NCBI RefSeq assembly: GCF_000826185.2
Contig: NZ_LN648873.1
Coordinates: forward strand, 1 to 64,000
DNA length: 64,000 nucleotides
Direction of reading: 5' to 3'
DNA from: Microbacterium gorillae
GTDB lineage: Bacteria; Actinomycetota; Actinomycetes; Actinomycetales; Microbacteriaceae
Under the pieces are notes generated by a model. That model saw nothing but the letters and a program-made list of their open reading frames with translations, was not told where the DNA came from and searched no databases. This document shows, piece after piece, positions 1-9,259 of the stretch (positions are counted from its first letter, which is position 1; each line of letters starts with the position of its first letter). Position numbers and translations under genes: made by a program.

Positions 1-2
1 GT

Positions 3-1478
3 TATCAGCGGCGTGATGGCGATTCCGGTTACCAGCGTCGCGATGGTGGTTCCGGTTATCAGCGGCGTGATGGCGATTCTCGTCCCCGGCGCGACGGCGA
101 CTCCGGTTACCAGCGTCGTGATGGCGACTTCCGGCCCCGCCGTGACGGTGACTCCGGTTACCAGCGTCGTGAGGGCGACTCGCGTCCCCGTCGTGACGAT
201 GCCCGAGGCGGACGCGAGGAGCGCGGCTCGCGCGGTTTCCGCGACGGCGGCGACCGGCGCGATGGTGGTTTCCGCGACGACCGGCGTTCGAGCCGGCCGC
301 CGCAGGATGTCCGCGCGGATCGGCCGAGGGATCCGGAGCTCCCGGAGGACATCACGGCACGCGACCTCCACGGTTCTGCGCGCAACGAGCTGAAGACCCT
401 CAGCAAGGAGAACGCCGAGGAAGTGGCCCGCCACCTGGCTATGGCCGCCCGTCTGATCGAGGATGACCCGGAACTCGCACACCAGCATGCGCTCGCCGCA
501 AGCCGTCGCGCCGGCCGGATCGCTCTCGTTCGAGAGACGGTCGCGATCACTGCATACGCCACTGGCGACTTCGCGCTCGCACTGCGGGAGCTGCGGACGT
601 ACCGGCGTATCTCCGGGAACTCGGACATGATCGCTCTCATCGTCGACAGCGAGCGCGGCATGGGGCGGCCTGACCGCGCCCTCGAGGAGGGGCGTGGCGT
701 CGATCGGGCCTCGTTGCCGACCGAGGTTCGGGTGTCGCTGGCCATTGCGATGTCCGGCGCTCGACTCGACCTGGAGCAGGCCGATGCTGCCCTCGGTGAG
801 CTCGATATTCCGGAGCTCGATCCCGACCGCGCGTTCTCCTGGAGCCCGGCGCTGTTCGCTGCCCGCGCTCTGGTCTTGGAGGAGCTCGGCCGCGATGACG
901 AAGCCGCTGAGTGGACTCGTCGCGCCGAGGTCGCGGAGGAAGCCCTGTCGGACGGCATGAGCGACGAGATGATCGTGGTGGAGGATCTCTACGTCGAGGA
1001 CGAAACCGGCGAGAGCGCGTCCGACGAGAGCGCGTTCGACGAGAGCGCGTCCGACGAGAACGCGTCCGACGAGGACGCGGCGGTGCAGACGGCGTCCGCG
1101 GCGGTCGAATCCGATGCGATCGTGGCGGAGGAGCCCGATGGTGTCGCGGCGGAGGTCGCTGAGCTCCTGGGCGAGAACGACGAGCAGACGGCTGTGGCGG
1201 AGCCGGTGGTGGCGAAGCCGAAGCGTGCGTCGCGTGCGAAGAAGGTGAACGCTGCTGAGGTCGAGGCTGAGGCTGTGGCGGAGCCGGTGGTGGAGAAGCC
1301 GAAGCGTGCGTCGCGTGCGAAGAAGGTGGACGCTGCTGAGGCTGAGGCTGAGGCTGAGGCTGAGGCTGAGGCTGTTGCTGAGCCGGTGGTGGAGAAGCCG
1401 AAGCGTGCGTCGCGTGCGAAGGCCGTTGATGCCGACTCGCCGCGCAAGCGTGCCCCGCGTCGCGTCGTCGAGGACTGA
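3..1478 (+). CDS. TPR-like protein with repetitive charged tails (5' end outside window)
   Basis: The reading frame is open from the window edge, so the true start lies upstream; 491 residues are visible. The first ~75 residues are an Arg/Gly/Asp-rich tract built on repeats of YQRRDGDSG. A helical core follows (about residues 105-310, from the ARDLHGSARNEL segment), resembling the tetratricopeptide-like protein found upstream of the HAD phosphatase and tlyA in Actinobacteria (Rv1691 position). After it come an acidic Ser/Asp/Glu tract with SDESA repeats and a basic tail carrying three KPKRASRAK(K) units separated by Ala-Glu dipeptide runs, reminiscent of histone H1 tails. The function is unknown; the tails suggest nucleic-acid or ribosome contact, which is inference. 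The next gene starts 3 nt after the stop, so it heads or belongs to the tlyA operon. Confidence 0.8.
   Translation, partial: YQRRDGDSGYQRRDGGSGYQRRDGDSRPRRDGDSGYQRRDGDFRPRRDGDSGYQRREGDSRPRRDDARGGREERGSRGFRDGGDRRDGGFRDDRRSSRPPQDVRADRPRDPELPEDITARDLHGSARNELKTLSKENAEEVARHLAMAARLIEDDPELAHQHALAASRRAGRIALVRETVAITAYATGDFALALRELRTYRRISGNSDMIALIVDSERGMGRPDRALEEGRGVDRASLPTEVRVSLAIAMSGARLDLEQADAALGELDIPELDPDRAFSWSPALFAARALVLEELGRDDEAAEWTRRAEVAEEALSDGMSDEMIVVEDLYVEDETGESASDESAFDESASDENASDEDAAVQTASAAVESDAIVAEEPDGVAAEVAELLGENDEQTAVAEPVVAKPKRASRAKKVNAAEVEAEAVAEPVVEKPKRASRAKKVDAAEAEAEAEAEAEAVAEPVVEKPKRASRAKAVDADSPRKRAPRRVVED
1011..1079 (+). repeat. 15-nt in-frame tandem repeat (SDESA units)
   Basis: About four and a half units of a 15-nt repeat (variants of GACGAGAGCGCGTCC) encode SDESA/FDESA/SDENA/SDEDA. 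The repeat is in frame, so copy-number change would alter tail length without breaking the gene. Confidence 0.75.
1191..1430 (+). repeat. Three near-identical basic tail units with a GCTGAG hexanucleotide run
   Basis: Units starting at 1191, 1272 and 1371 encode AEPVV(A/E)KPKRASRAK and are almost identical at nucleotide level, indicating recent duplication. Between units two and three, about 1333-1370, lies a run of roughly six to seven GCTGAG hexamers coding Ala-Glu. Slippage there would be in frame. Confidence 0.75.
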
Positions 1479-1481
1479 GCA

Positions 1482-2522
1482 GTGCCGCTGTTTCGTCGGG
1501 ACGCCGCGCGCCGCGAGGCGACGCCGTTGGACGGCGTGGACACGGTCCTCGCGGACCTCGACGGCGTCGTGTACGCCGGAGCGGGCGCGATTCCGTATGC
1601 CGTCGAGAGCTTGAATCGGGCCCGATCCGGCGCTCGGATCGGGTACATCACCAACAATGCTTCGCGCACGGATGCGTCCGTGGCTGCGCATCTGTCGGAG
1701 CTCGGCCTGCCCACGCGTCCGGATGAGATCGTCACCAGCCCGCAGGCGGCCGTTCGGCTTCTCGCCGAGCGGGTGGCTCCCGGCGCCACGATTCTCGTGG
1801 TCGGCGGCGACGGTCTCATCGACGAACTCACGAAGGCCGGTTTCGCGGTGACGCGCAGCGCGGACGATGCTCCCGCTGCGGTGGTACAGGGTTTCGCTCC
1901 CGAGGTGGACTGGAAGCAGCTCGCCGAAGCTGCGTTCGCGCTGCAGACGCCGGAGGACGAGGGCGGTATTCCCTGGATCGCGACCAACACGGATTGGACC
2001 ATTCCGCAGTCCCGCGGCATCGCGCCGGGAAACGGCACCCTGGTCTCGGCCGTCCACACGGCGGTCGGCCGCCTCGCGACCGTCGCCGGCAAGCCCGAGA
2101 CACCGATCTTCGAGGAGGCGGTGGCTCGCTTCGATGCCACGTCGCCGCTGTTCCTGGGCGACCGTCTGGACACGGACATCGCCGGCGCATCGCGCGCAGG
2201 CATGCGCTCGGTCCTCGTCCTCACCGGGATCGATCGGCCCAAGCACGTCCTCGCCGCTCCCGCCGGATCGCGGCCGGACTACATTCTGGCTGACCTTCGC
2301 GGCCTCTTCCAGCCTTACCCGACGGTCGTGACGGACGGAGACCGGGTCACGGTCGGGTCGTCGACGGTGCGGGTCGACGGTGCGCACATCGTCATCGAGC
2401 GCGCGGGCGATCAGCTGGATCTCCTGCGTGCCGGAGCTCGCGCGATCTGGGACTCCGGCCGGGCGATCTTCGGCTTCCGTGTGCCGGAGCAGCTCTACGC
2501 CGACCCGTTCCGCTCACGCTGA
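1482..2522 (+). CDS. HAD-IIA (NagD-like) sugar/glycerol-phosphate phosphatase
   Basis: A 346-residue protein starting at GTG, 3 nt after the preceding stop. HAD motif I is DLDGVVY (about residues 22-28), with the aspartate nucleophile and general acid; TNNAS follows as motif II and LFLGDRLDTDI as motif IV, where the aspartates bind Mg. The cap between the motifs is of the C2/NagD type. The position upstream of tlyA matches Rv1692, reported as a glycerol-3-phosphate phosphatase. A similar role in recycling polar head groups is likely, but substrate cannot be read from sequence. It is co-transcribed with the downstream TlyA-NadK-RecN genes unless the small internal promoter at 2540 dominates. 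Confidence 0.85.
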   Translation: MPLFRRDAARREATPLDGVDTVLADLDGVVYAGAGAIPYAVESLNRARSGARIGYITNNASRTDASVAAHLSELGLPTRPDEIVTSPQAAVRLLAERVAPGATILVVGGDGLIDELTKAGFAVTRSADDAPAAVVQGFAPEVDWKQLAEAAFALQTPEDEGGIPWIATNTDWTIPQSRGIAPGNGTLVSAVHTAVGRLATVAGKPETPIFEEAVARFDATSPLFLGDRLDTDIAGASRAGMRSVLVLTGIDRPKHVLAAPAGSRPDYILADLRGLFQPYPTVVTDGDRVTVGSSTVRVDGAHIVIERAGDQLDLLRAGARAIWDSGRAIFGFRVPEQLYADPFRSR

Positions 2523-2539
2523 GCGTCGGGTCGGGCGCG

Positions 2540-2545
2540 TAGAGT
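2540..2545 (+). promoter_or_regulatory. -10 box TAGAGT of a leaderless promoter
   Basis: TAGAGT ends 7 nt before the GTG at 2553, and no Shine-Dalgarno is present, so the transcript probably begins at or next to the start codon. It would give the 53-residue gene and tlyA their own promoter. Confidence 0.5.
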
Positions 2546-2552
2546 TGGCTCC

Positions 2553-2714
2553 GTGACCGACCTCAACACTTCCGACCAGGGATTCGTCAGCCGGTTGCGC
2601 GTGATCGAGGAACAACCGCTCGCGTCGCGCGCCGACGCGTACGCGAATCTGCACGACGAACTGTCGCGCCGACTCGACTCCGGCGTTCCCCGATCCACTG
2701 CCGAGTCCGCCTGA
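2553..2714 (+). CDS. Conserved small protein (53 aa) between HAD phosphatase and TlyA
   Basis: GTG start, 53 codons, with the stop overlapping the tlyA ATG (TGATG). The product begins VTDLNTSDQGF and is rich in Arg, Leu and Glu, with no cysteine or membrane segment; the middle could form one or two amphipathic helices. A short gene occupies the same slot in mycobacteria (Rv1693). The overlap with tlyA argues for translational coupling and for the gene being real. The function is unknown. Confidence 0.7.
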   Translation: MTDLNTSDQGFVSRLRVIEEQPLASRADAYANLHDELSRRLDSGVPRSTAESA

Positions 2715-3508
2715 TGGGGCGCCTTGATGCGGAGCTCGCGGCGCGCGGACTCGCGCGGTCCCGCACCCACGCCGCGCGGTTGATCGCGAACGGCCTGGTC
2801 ACCATCAACGGCACACCGGTCGTGAAGGCTTCGACGGCCGTCCCCGCGGACGCGGTGCTGGGTATCGCCGAGACTGATCACTACGTCTCCCGCTCAGCCC
2901 ACAAGCTCATCACGGCCCTGGACGGCTTCGGCATCGACGTCGCCGACCGTGTCGCTCTCGACATGGGCGCATCCACCGGCGGATTCACCCAAGTCCTGCG
3001 GGAGCGCGGTGCCGAGCCGGTCCTCGCGGTCGACGTGGGCCACGGACAGCTGGACGGACGGATCGCGGACGATCCGGGAGTGCGTCCGGTCGAAGGATTC
3101 AACGTCCGACATATGACGCCGGCCAGCCTCGCCGCCGCAACAGGGGTGGCGCTTCCTCCCCAGGTGATCACCGGGGACCTGTCCTTCATCTCGCTGACCC
3201 ACGTCCTGCCCGCCGTGACTGCGGTGGCCGCTGCGGACGCCGACATCGTGCTGCTGATCAAGCCGCAGTTCGAAGCCGGTCGCACCGCCGTGCGTGGTGG
3301 ACTCGTGACGGATCCGGGCATCCGGGCGGACACGATCTCCACGGTGCTGTGGGCCGCATGGGACTGTGGGCTCGGCACTGCCGGCCTGTTGAACAGCCCC
3401 ATCCTGGGCACGCACGGCAACGCCGAGTACCTGGTGCGGCTCTCCGCGGCGGCCGGCGTGAATCCGACAGAATACAGAGACCGAGTCCTCGAGGTGACGG
3501 GAGCATGA
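2714..3508 (+). CDS. tlyA: TlyA, 2'-O-methyltransferase for 16S/23S rRNA
   Basis: A 264-residue protein. The first ~60 residues are an S4 RNA-binding domain (RLDAELAARGLARSRTHAARLI). It is followed by an FtsJ/RrmJ-type Rossmann methyltransferase with the SAM motif DMGASTGGFTQVL (about 90-102), and further on DLSFISL and IKPQFE, whose Lys belongs to the K-D-K-E-type catalytic set. TlyA methylates C1409 of 16S and C1920 of 23S rRNA in mycobacteria and is needed for capreomycin susceptibility (family knowledge). It overlaps both neighbours by a few nucleotides. Confidence 0.93.
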   Translation: MGRLDAELAARGLARSRTHAARLIANGLVTINGTPVVKASTAVPADAVLGIAETDHYVSRSAHKLITALDGFGIDVADRVALDMGASTGGFTQVLRERGAEPVLAVDVGHGQLDGRIADDPGVRPVEGFNVRHMTPASLAAATGVALPPQVITGDLSFISLTHVLPAVTAVAAADADIVLLIKPQFEAGRTAVRGGLVTDPGIRADTISTVLWAAWDCGLGTAGLLNSPILGTHGNAEYLVRLSAAAGVNPTEYRDRVLEVTGA

Positions 3509-4461
3509 TGGACGAGCGGAACATCCTCGTCGTCGCACACGCACGTCGTGACGACACCGTCTCGGCTGCAGTGCGCGTGATCGAGGCGCTGCACACCGCC
3601 GGCGCGCGTGCGGTGATGTCCATCGAGGACCTGCGCGATCTGTCCGAGTCGTTGGGGGACACCACAGCCCTGCGACCGGTCTACCTCCTCGGTGAGCAGG
3701 TGGCCCCGGCCGCCCTGGAACTGGCGATCGTGCTCGGTGGCGACGGAACGATCCTGCGCGCCGCGGAACTCGTGCGTGAGGGATCCGCCCCCGTGGTCGG
3801 GATCAACATGGGCCATGTCGGCTTCCTCGCCGAGGGCGAGCGCGACAACCTCGACGAGGCCGTGCGCCGCGTGATCGCGCGCGATTACACCGTCGAGGAA
3901 CGGATGGCGCTGAGCATCCGGGTCAAGAACGAACAGAACGACACGGTTTACGAGACCTTCGCGCTGAACGAGGCGTCCATCGAAAAAGGCGATCGGGAGC
4001 GGATGCTCGAGGTCGTGATCGAGGTCGACGGACGTCCGCTGACCAGCTACGGCTGTGACGGGGTCGTCGTTTCGACTCCCACGGGGTCGACCGCGTACAA
4101 CTTCTCGGCCGGCGGTCCCATCATCTGGCCGAACGTCCAAGCGATCTCGGTGGTGCCGCTGTCCGCGCACGCCCTGTTCGCGCGCCCGATCGTGATCGAT
4201 CCCGCGTCCTGGGTCGCCATCGAGGTCATGGAGCGGTCAGCCGGCAACGGCGTCCTGTGGGCGGACGGGCGCCGTTCTCGAGAGCTGCCCCCGGGCGCTC
4301 GCGTGGTGGTGCAGCGGTCGGTCAAGCCCGTCCGTCTGGCCCGTCTGCACACGGCGGTGTTCACCGACCGCCTCGTCAACAAGTTCCGGCTGCCCGTGGA
4401 CGGGTGGCGCGGGCCGGACCCGGCGACCGGCATGATGCGGGCGCTGCGAGGTGACCGTTGA
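3505..4461 (+). CDS. nadK: NAD kinase
   Basis: A 318-residue enzyme phosphorylating NAD to NADP. The GGDGT signature is at about residues 79-83 with the upstream hydrophobic strand; NE(A)S and TPTGSTAYNFSAGGPI mark the conserved NAD-binding C-terminal domain. Two ATG codons in tandem (3505 and 3508) overlap the tlyA stop. GAGGTGA at 3491-3497 and GGGAG at 3499-3503 fit the second ATG slightly better, so the protein may be one residue shorter. It lies between tlyA and recN, as in mycobacteria (ppnK). Confidence 0.93.
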   Translation: MMDERNILVVAHARRDDTVSAAVRVIEALHTAGARAVMSIEDLRDLSESLGDTTALRPVYLLGEQVAPAALELAIVLGGDGTILRAAELVREGSAPVVGINMGHVGFLAEGERDNLDEAVRRVIARDYTVEERMALSIRVKNEQNDTVYETFALNEASIEKGDRERMLEVVIEVDGRPLTSYGCDGVVVSTPTGSTAYNFSAGGPIIWPNVQAISVVPLSAHALFARPIVIDPASWVAIEVMERSAGNGVLWADGRRSRELPPGARVVVQRSVKPVRLARLHTAVFTDRLVNKFRLPVDGWRGPDPATGMMRALRGDR

Positions 4462-6146
4462 TCGAAGAGATGCGGCTTCGCGACCTCGGCGTCATCCACG
4501 AGGCTGCCCTGCCGATCGGCCCCGGGTTCACCGCCATCACCGGGGAGACCGGCGCAGGCAAGACCATGGTGGTCACCGGTCTCGGGCTACTGCTGGGGGC
4601 GCGCGCCGATTCTGGCGCGGTTCGGGCGGGTGCGGAACAGGCGGTGGTCGCCGGCGTCTGGATCGTGCCGGAGACCGGCGCCGTGGCCGACCGCGTCGCA
4701 GATGCCGGGGGAGAGGTCGAGCCTCTCGGCAACGGCACCGCCGAGCTGTACGTCTCGCGGACGCTCACCGCAGAGGGGCGATCGCGGGCCAGCGTCGGGG
4801 GCCGCGCGGCTCCGGCCGGAGTGCTGGCGGATCTCGCTGATGACCTGGTGGTCGTCCACGGCCAGTCCGACCAGCTGCGTCTGCGGTCGGCGGCAGCGCA
4901 GCGCGATGCGCTGGACCGCTTCGGTGGCACTGCGATCGGTGAAGCCCTCGCCGACTACCGGATCGTCCACGACCGGCTGCTCACCATCGACGCCGAGCTG
5001 GACGAGCTCGTCACCCGCAGGGACGAGCGCACTGCCGAGGCGGATCGTCTGCGCGCCGAGATCAGCGAGATCGAGCAGGTCGATCCGCAACCCGGTGAAG
5101 ACACCGAACTGCAGGCACGGGCCGAGCGCCTGTCGAACATCGAAGACCTTCGTTTCGCCGCGGTCACCGCGCACGAGGCGATCTCGAGCGACGCCGATGC
5201 TCCGGACGTCACCCTGCTGCTGGGGGAGGCCCGACGGGCGCTCGAGCGCACCACGGATCCGGACCTGAGCGACCTGAGCGCGCAACTCGCCGACGTCGGG
5301 TACCGCGTCGCCGACATCGCAGCCGGGCTGTCCGCCTACCTCGCGGACCTCGACGAGTCCGGTCCGCATGAGCTCGCGACCGTCGAGGAACGGCGTGCGC
5401 TCCTGGCCGGTCTCGCCCGTGCGCACGGGTCGGTCGATGATGCGCTGGAGCTCCTGGCGACCGGCTCGGCGCGACTGATGGAGTTGGACGACGACTCCGA
5501 TCGCATCGACCGACTCACCGCCGAGCGAGAGGACACGGCGAGGGCCGTGGTCGATGCCGCCGCGACCCTTACCGCAGCGCGGACGGAGGCCGCGACGCGG
5601 CTGAGCGCGGCCGTCACGGAGGAACTGCACGCCCTGGCGATGCCGGACGCCTCTCTGGTCGTCGAGGTCACGCCGGGCACCGCGTCCACCCATGGACACG
5701 ATGACGTCGCGATCCTGCTCGCACCGCACCCGGGGGCCTCGGCCCGGTCGGTCTCGCGCGGTGCGTCCGGTGGGGAGCTGAGCCGCGTCATGCTCGCGAT
5801 CGAGGTCGTGATCTCCGCGACCGATCCGGTTCCCACCTTCGTCTTCGACGAGGTCGATGCCGGTATCGGCGGAGCAGCGGCGATCGAGGTCGGGCGGCGC
5901 CTGGCGCGGCTGGCGGAGACGAGCCAGGTGATCGCCGTGACCCATCTGGCGCAGGTCGCGGCGTTCGCGAACAACCACCTGTCCGTCGTGAAATCGAACG
6001 ATGGGAGCGTGACGGCATCGTCTGTGCGTCGCCTCGACGGCGGCGAACGGGAATCGGAGATGGCCCGGCTGCTGTCGGGACTCACCGACTCCGATGCCGC
6101 GCTCACGCACGCTCGCGAGCTCCTGGCGCTTCGGGCCGGAGCCTGA
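4458..6146 (+). CDS. recN: DNA repair ATPase RecN
   Basis: A 562-residue SMC-like protein acting in double-strand-break repair. Walker A is GETGAGKT (about 30-37); the central half is a coiled coil with a short hinge; the C-terminus carries the ABC signature SGGELSR and Walker B FVFDEVDAGIGG. The start is a TTG at 4458 overlapping the nadK stop, with GAGGTG at 4449-4454 as ribosome site; no in-frame ATG or GTG is better placed. The length is typical for the family. Confidence 0.92.
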   Translation: MIEEMRLRDLGVIHEAALPIGPGFTAITGETGAGKTMVVTGLGLLLGARADSGAVRAGAEQAVVAGVWIVPETGAVADRVADAGGEVEPLGNGTAELYVSRTLTAEGRSRASVGGRAAPAGVLADLADDLVVVHGQSDQLRLRSAAAQRDALDRFGGTAIGEALADYRIVHDRLLTIDAELDELVTRRDERTAEADRLRAEISEIEQVDPQPGEDTELQARAERLSNIEDLRFAAVTAHEAISSDADAPDVTLLLGEARRALERTTDPDLSDLSAQLADVGYRVADIAAGLSAYLADLDESGPHELATVEERRALLAGLARAHGSVDDALELLATGSARLMELDDDSDRIDRLTAEREDTARAVVDAAATLTAARTEAATRLSAAVTEELHALAMPDASLVVEVTPGTASTHGHDDVAILLAPHPGASARSVSRGASGGELSRVMLAIEVVISATDPVPTFVFDEVDAGIGGAAAIEVGRRLARLAETSQVIAVTHLAQVAAFANNHLSVVKSNDGSVTASSVRRLDGGERESEMARLLSGLTDSDAALTHARELLALRAGA

Positions 6147-6395
6147 GCACGAGCGCACCCCCCGAGATTGCAGTAGGCCGTTCGGTGCGATTCGTCGGCT
6201 TGTGAGCGGTACGTATTCTCATCCAAGATCTACGGCTTCCGCACTGCACCGGCGAGAGACATTCCGGCTCCCACGCTGAGAGCAGGGCCCGCGGAGCCGG
6301 GGGCAGAACGGCATCTACGCGCGGAGACGCTGATATCGCGCGGAGACGCCTGCTGCGGAGGCGGGCTGGGCGTGCCCCTGCCCAGGATGCGGATC
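6147..6395. other. Intergenic region between recN and the first LuxR gene
   Basis: About 250 bp with no gene. I see no clear rho-independent terminator after recN. The right end carries the promoter listed separately. Confidence 0.5.
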
Positions 6396-6401
6396 TAGAT
6401 T
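6396..6401 (+). promoter_or_regulatory. -10 box TAGATT of a leaderless promoter
   Basis: TAGATT is followed by CACCGTC and then ATG at 6409. The paralogous gene at 9260 has the same arrangement (TAGATT, CGCCGTC, ATG), which supports both start choices and leaderless transcription. Confidence 0.6.
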
Positions 6402-6408
6402 CACCGTC

Positions 6409-8961
6409 ATGAGGACTTCGGGGGCGATGGGCTCGGGCGGCACACCACAGACGCCGCCCGCACTGGGTCGCTCTGCCACGATCGACGGCATCCTCGCCCT
6501 CCTGCGCGCGCGCCAGGACGTCGTGGTCGACGGCGAGGTGGGGCTGGGCCAGGAGTCGCTGCGAGCCGCGCTGGCCACGGCCGCCGAGAACGACGGATGG
6601 CGCGTCGTCGCGCCCGACGGACTGGCCGGTGCCCCGCTGACCACGCGGGTGCTGCTGCTGGCCGACCTTGACGAGATCGAGGGGTCCCACCTCCGCGATC
6701 TCACGGCCCTCCGGCTGCGTACTCCCACGCGCTTCGTTCTCACCCGGCGTCCGTTGCAGCCGTTCGCGGCGGCCACTCGCCATGACAGCAACCCGGCCAT
6801 CGCCGGTGCGGTGCGGGTCGACATCCGGCCGCTCACGCTGAGCGAGAGCGACCAGCTGGTGGATGAGCAACTGGCGCGCGGAGCATTGCCGCGAGACGTC
6901 AGCGGTGTGGAGCGTCGGTGGGTGTGGGTGACCAGTGGCGGCTTCCCACGTATCGCGCTGAGCCTGCTGCACGACCTGATGCACGCCGATGAAACACCGG
7001 TCGGGCCCGTCGCGCTTTCGCGAGCGACAGTCGTCGAGGCATCGGCCGTGATCTCGGCCCTCCCGAGCGTGCTGCGCGAGCTCGCCGAGTCTTTGCTCCC
7101 GTTGATCGGGGTGGGGGTGACTCGGTTGCAGCACAGCTTCGACCAGGCGGAGCTCTCGCTGCTGTTCGAGAGCTTCGTGGTGCGGCGGCATGAGGACGCG
7201 CTCCGCATCCCGGCACCGATTCAGGCGGCGTTGCGGTTGCACGCCGGGGGGACCCGCATCGGAGCTCGAGCGCGCGAGGTGCTGGTGGACATCTGCACCG
7301 CCATCGCGGTGGATGCCGGCTGCAGCGAGTCGGAGGTCGCGGTGGCGGCCGCGGCGATCATCGCGGACCCGGAGCTGCGAGCACTGCTGACCGACGAGAC
7401 CCAGCGATCGGTGATGTCCGCCGGAATGTGGGCCGCACGCCGCCGCGGCGACACCACCGCCGCTGCCGCGCTCGCGCGGCGCCTGATGACCGTCTTCCCG
7501 GATCAGGAGAGCGAGGTGCTGCGCGTGGCCGCTCGTGGTGCGCGCGATGATTTCGCCGGGTACGCACGTGAGGTCGCCGCCGACGATTTCGCGGGCGTTC
7601 CCCCACCGGGGCTGTGGGCGTGGGTGATGAGCATGCGGTTCCCGATGACCGGCGCGGCGGACGGACTGCTGGATCTGCTCGGCGCAGTGCGGGATCGACT
7701 CCCGTCGGATGAGGCCCGGCGGCTGGACGCGCTGGTCGTGGCCATTCGGTCTGTTGCGGCGCTCGAGGCCGGGGATGTGGGGACAGCGGTCTCGCTCGCG
7801 GCGCAGATCTGCGGTGGTGCGGACACCGACGTGTTCGCTCAGTTCCGAGCGCTCGCGGTCCGAGCCGCGGTGGCATCAATTCGTCTGAACCACGCCGAAT
7901 TGAGCCGCGTTGACGCCGAGTTCGTCGCTCTCCTGCGCCGCCGAGACCAAGTTCCGGGATTGACGGATGCCTTCGCGCGTCGTACAGCGGCGAATGCTGC
8001 GCTGGTGATCGCGTTGGCGTTCACCGGCGCAGGACTGCAGCGAAGTGCGGAAGCGCGGGCGTTCGAAGACACGTGGCTCACCGAGGCGATGATCGTCGGC
8101 GACGCCACCCGCTTGCTGCCTCCGCTGGTGACCCGGCTGCTCTCCGCGGTGCATGACGGTGACAGCCGCGAGCTGCAGACCGTGACGGCCTTCATCCGTC
8201 GGCACGGCGCCTCGGAGCTGGGCGTGCAGGTGCTCGCGATCCTCGACCGCGACCCCCACGCCCCGCTGGAACGCGCCCGGATGTCGCGTTTCATGCGCTT
8301 CGCGGTGTCCGCGATGCGTGCCATCGGGGTGGGCCTGCGCGCGACGATGGGGGAGTTCGCGGAGTCCCTGCGCGCGATCGAAGAACAGCGTTCGCCCCTG
8401 CTGCGGCTCGGGCTGGACTTCGTCGCCGCGGCGTCGGGTGTCGCGGTGGCGGCCACCGGACCGGCCCTCGACGCCGAAATCGAGGAGCACACGGTTCCGG
8501 GTGCCCTCGCGGGTTATCTCGCCGGAGTGGCCGCCGCGGACCCGACGCCCGTTCTGCGCGCGGCCGCGGTGTTCATCGAGGCCGGTGCCGCGCAGCCGGC
8601 CGCCTCTGCGCTGGAGGCGGCGCTGCTGCTCACCGGGGACGATGCAGAGCTGAGCGAGGAGATCCGCGCCATGCGGCAGACCCTCGGCGCCGCGTCGGAT
8701 GCCGCCGAGCACTCACCCCAAGCCCTGACGGCTCGTGAGCGTCAGGTGGCGTTGCTGGCGGCGCAGGGTATGCGCAACCGGGACATCGCGCGCCGGCTGT
8801 ACCTGTCCGTCCGCACGGTCGAATCCCACCTCTACCGAGCCAAGCGCAAGCTCCTCATCCCGCGCGAGAGTCTCCAGCTCGCGACTCTGCTGCAAGAACC
8901 CGGCCCGCCGACTGACGCCGCCGACCCGGAGGGCGGCCCGGAGCCCGTCCCCGAGGCCTGA
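6409..8961 (+). CDS. Large LuxR-family (LAL-like) transcriptional regulator, copy 1
   Basis: An 850-residue protein. The N-terminal ~180 residues resemble a STAND/AAA NTPase, but the P-loop is degenerate: GEVGLGQE where GxxxxGK(S/T) is expected, so the phosphate-binding Lys is missing; a LLLADLDE strand stands in the Walker B place. The middle is a long helical region, probably TPR-like. Residues ~774-830 form a GerE/LuxR helix-turn-helix (LTARERQVALLAAQGMRN ... VRTVESHLYRAKRKL). The 865-residue neighbour is a clear tandem paralogue. The start is set by the leaderless promoter and by alignment with that copy. The target is unknown; the downstream cell-surface locus is the obvious candidate, which is inference. 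Confidence 0.85.
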   Translation: MRTSGAMGSGGTPQTPPALGRSATIDGILALLRARQDVVVDGEVGLGQESLRAALATAAENDGWRVVAPDGLAGAPLTTRVLLLADLDEIEGSHLRDLTALRLRTPTRFVLTRRPLQPFAAATRHDSNPAIAGAVRVDIRPLTLSESDQLVDEQLARGALPRDVSGVERRWVWVTSGGFPRIALSLLHDLMHADETPVGPVALSRATVVEASAVISALPSVLRELAESLLPLIGVGVTRLQHSFDQAELSLLFESFVVRRHEDALRIPAPIQAALRLHAGGTRIGARAREVLVDICTAIAVDAGCSESEVAVAAAAIIADPELRALLTDETQRSVMSAGMWAARRRGDTTAAAALARRLMTVFPDQESEVLRVAARGARDDFAGYAREVAADDFAGVPPPGLWAWVMSMRFPMTGAADGLLDLLGAVRDRLPSDEARRLDALVVAIRSVAALEAGDVGTAVSLAAQICGGADTDVFAQFRALAVRAAVASIRLNHAELSRVDAEFVALLRRRDQVPGLTDAFARRTAANAALVIALAFTGAGLQRSAEARAFEDTWLTEAMIVGDATRLLPPLVTRLLSAVHDGDSRELQTVTAFIRRHGASELGVQVLAILDRDPHAPLERARMSRFMRFAVSAMRAIGVGLRATMGEFAESLRAIEEQRSPLLRLGLDFVAAASGVAVAATGPALDAEIEEHTVPGALAGYLAGVAAADPTPVLRAAAVFIEAGAAQPAASALEAALLLTGDDAELSEEIRAMRQTLGAASDAAEHSPQALTARERQVALLAAQGMRNRDIARRLYLSVRTVESHLYRAKRKLLIPRESLQLATLLQEPGPPTDAADPEGGPEPVPEA

Positions 8962-9246
8962 GCCGGTGGCGCTCGTGCCGAGACGTCCCGCTGATCGCAC
9001 GGTCCGGTTCGCGCAAAATGCAGTGCAGAGAATCAACAGGCCGTCCTGGTTGAACGATGTTCGGTGACAGCCCCGAAGCACTACGGAGGGTACCCCGACA
9101 CGCACGTAGACGAGTGCACGAAAACACTGCGAGCATGCACTGCGTTCTGCGCGTCTGAACTGCATCCCGACTCCCGTGCTCTGGCCTGCGATCGGGGCGA
9201 CGGCACGCTCGACCGTGCCGGAGTTTGTTCCGGCTGAATGCCGTCC

Positions 9247-9252
9247 TAGATT
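9247..9252 (+). promoter_or_regulatory. -10 box TAGATT of a leaderless promoter
   Basis: TAGATT lies 7 nt before the ATG at 9260; a weak -35 candidate TTGTTC is at 9225-9230 (16-nt spacer). It decides the start of copy 2 against the longer frame that opens further upstream. Confidence 0.6.
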
Positions 9253-9259
9253 CGCCGTC

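Noticed and set aside
1..180. Regular repeats at the left edge that could look like a CRISPR array
   Set aside because: They are in-frame codon repeats (YQRRDGDSG) of the TPR-like protein, with no unique spacers.
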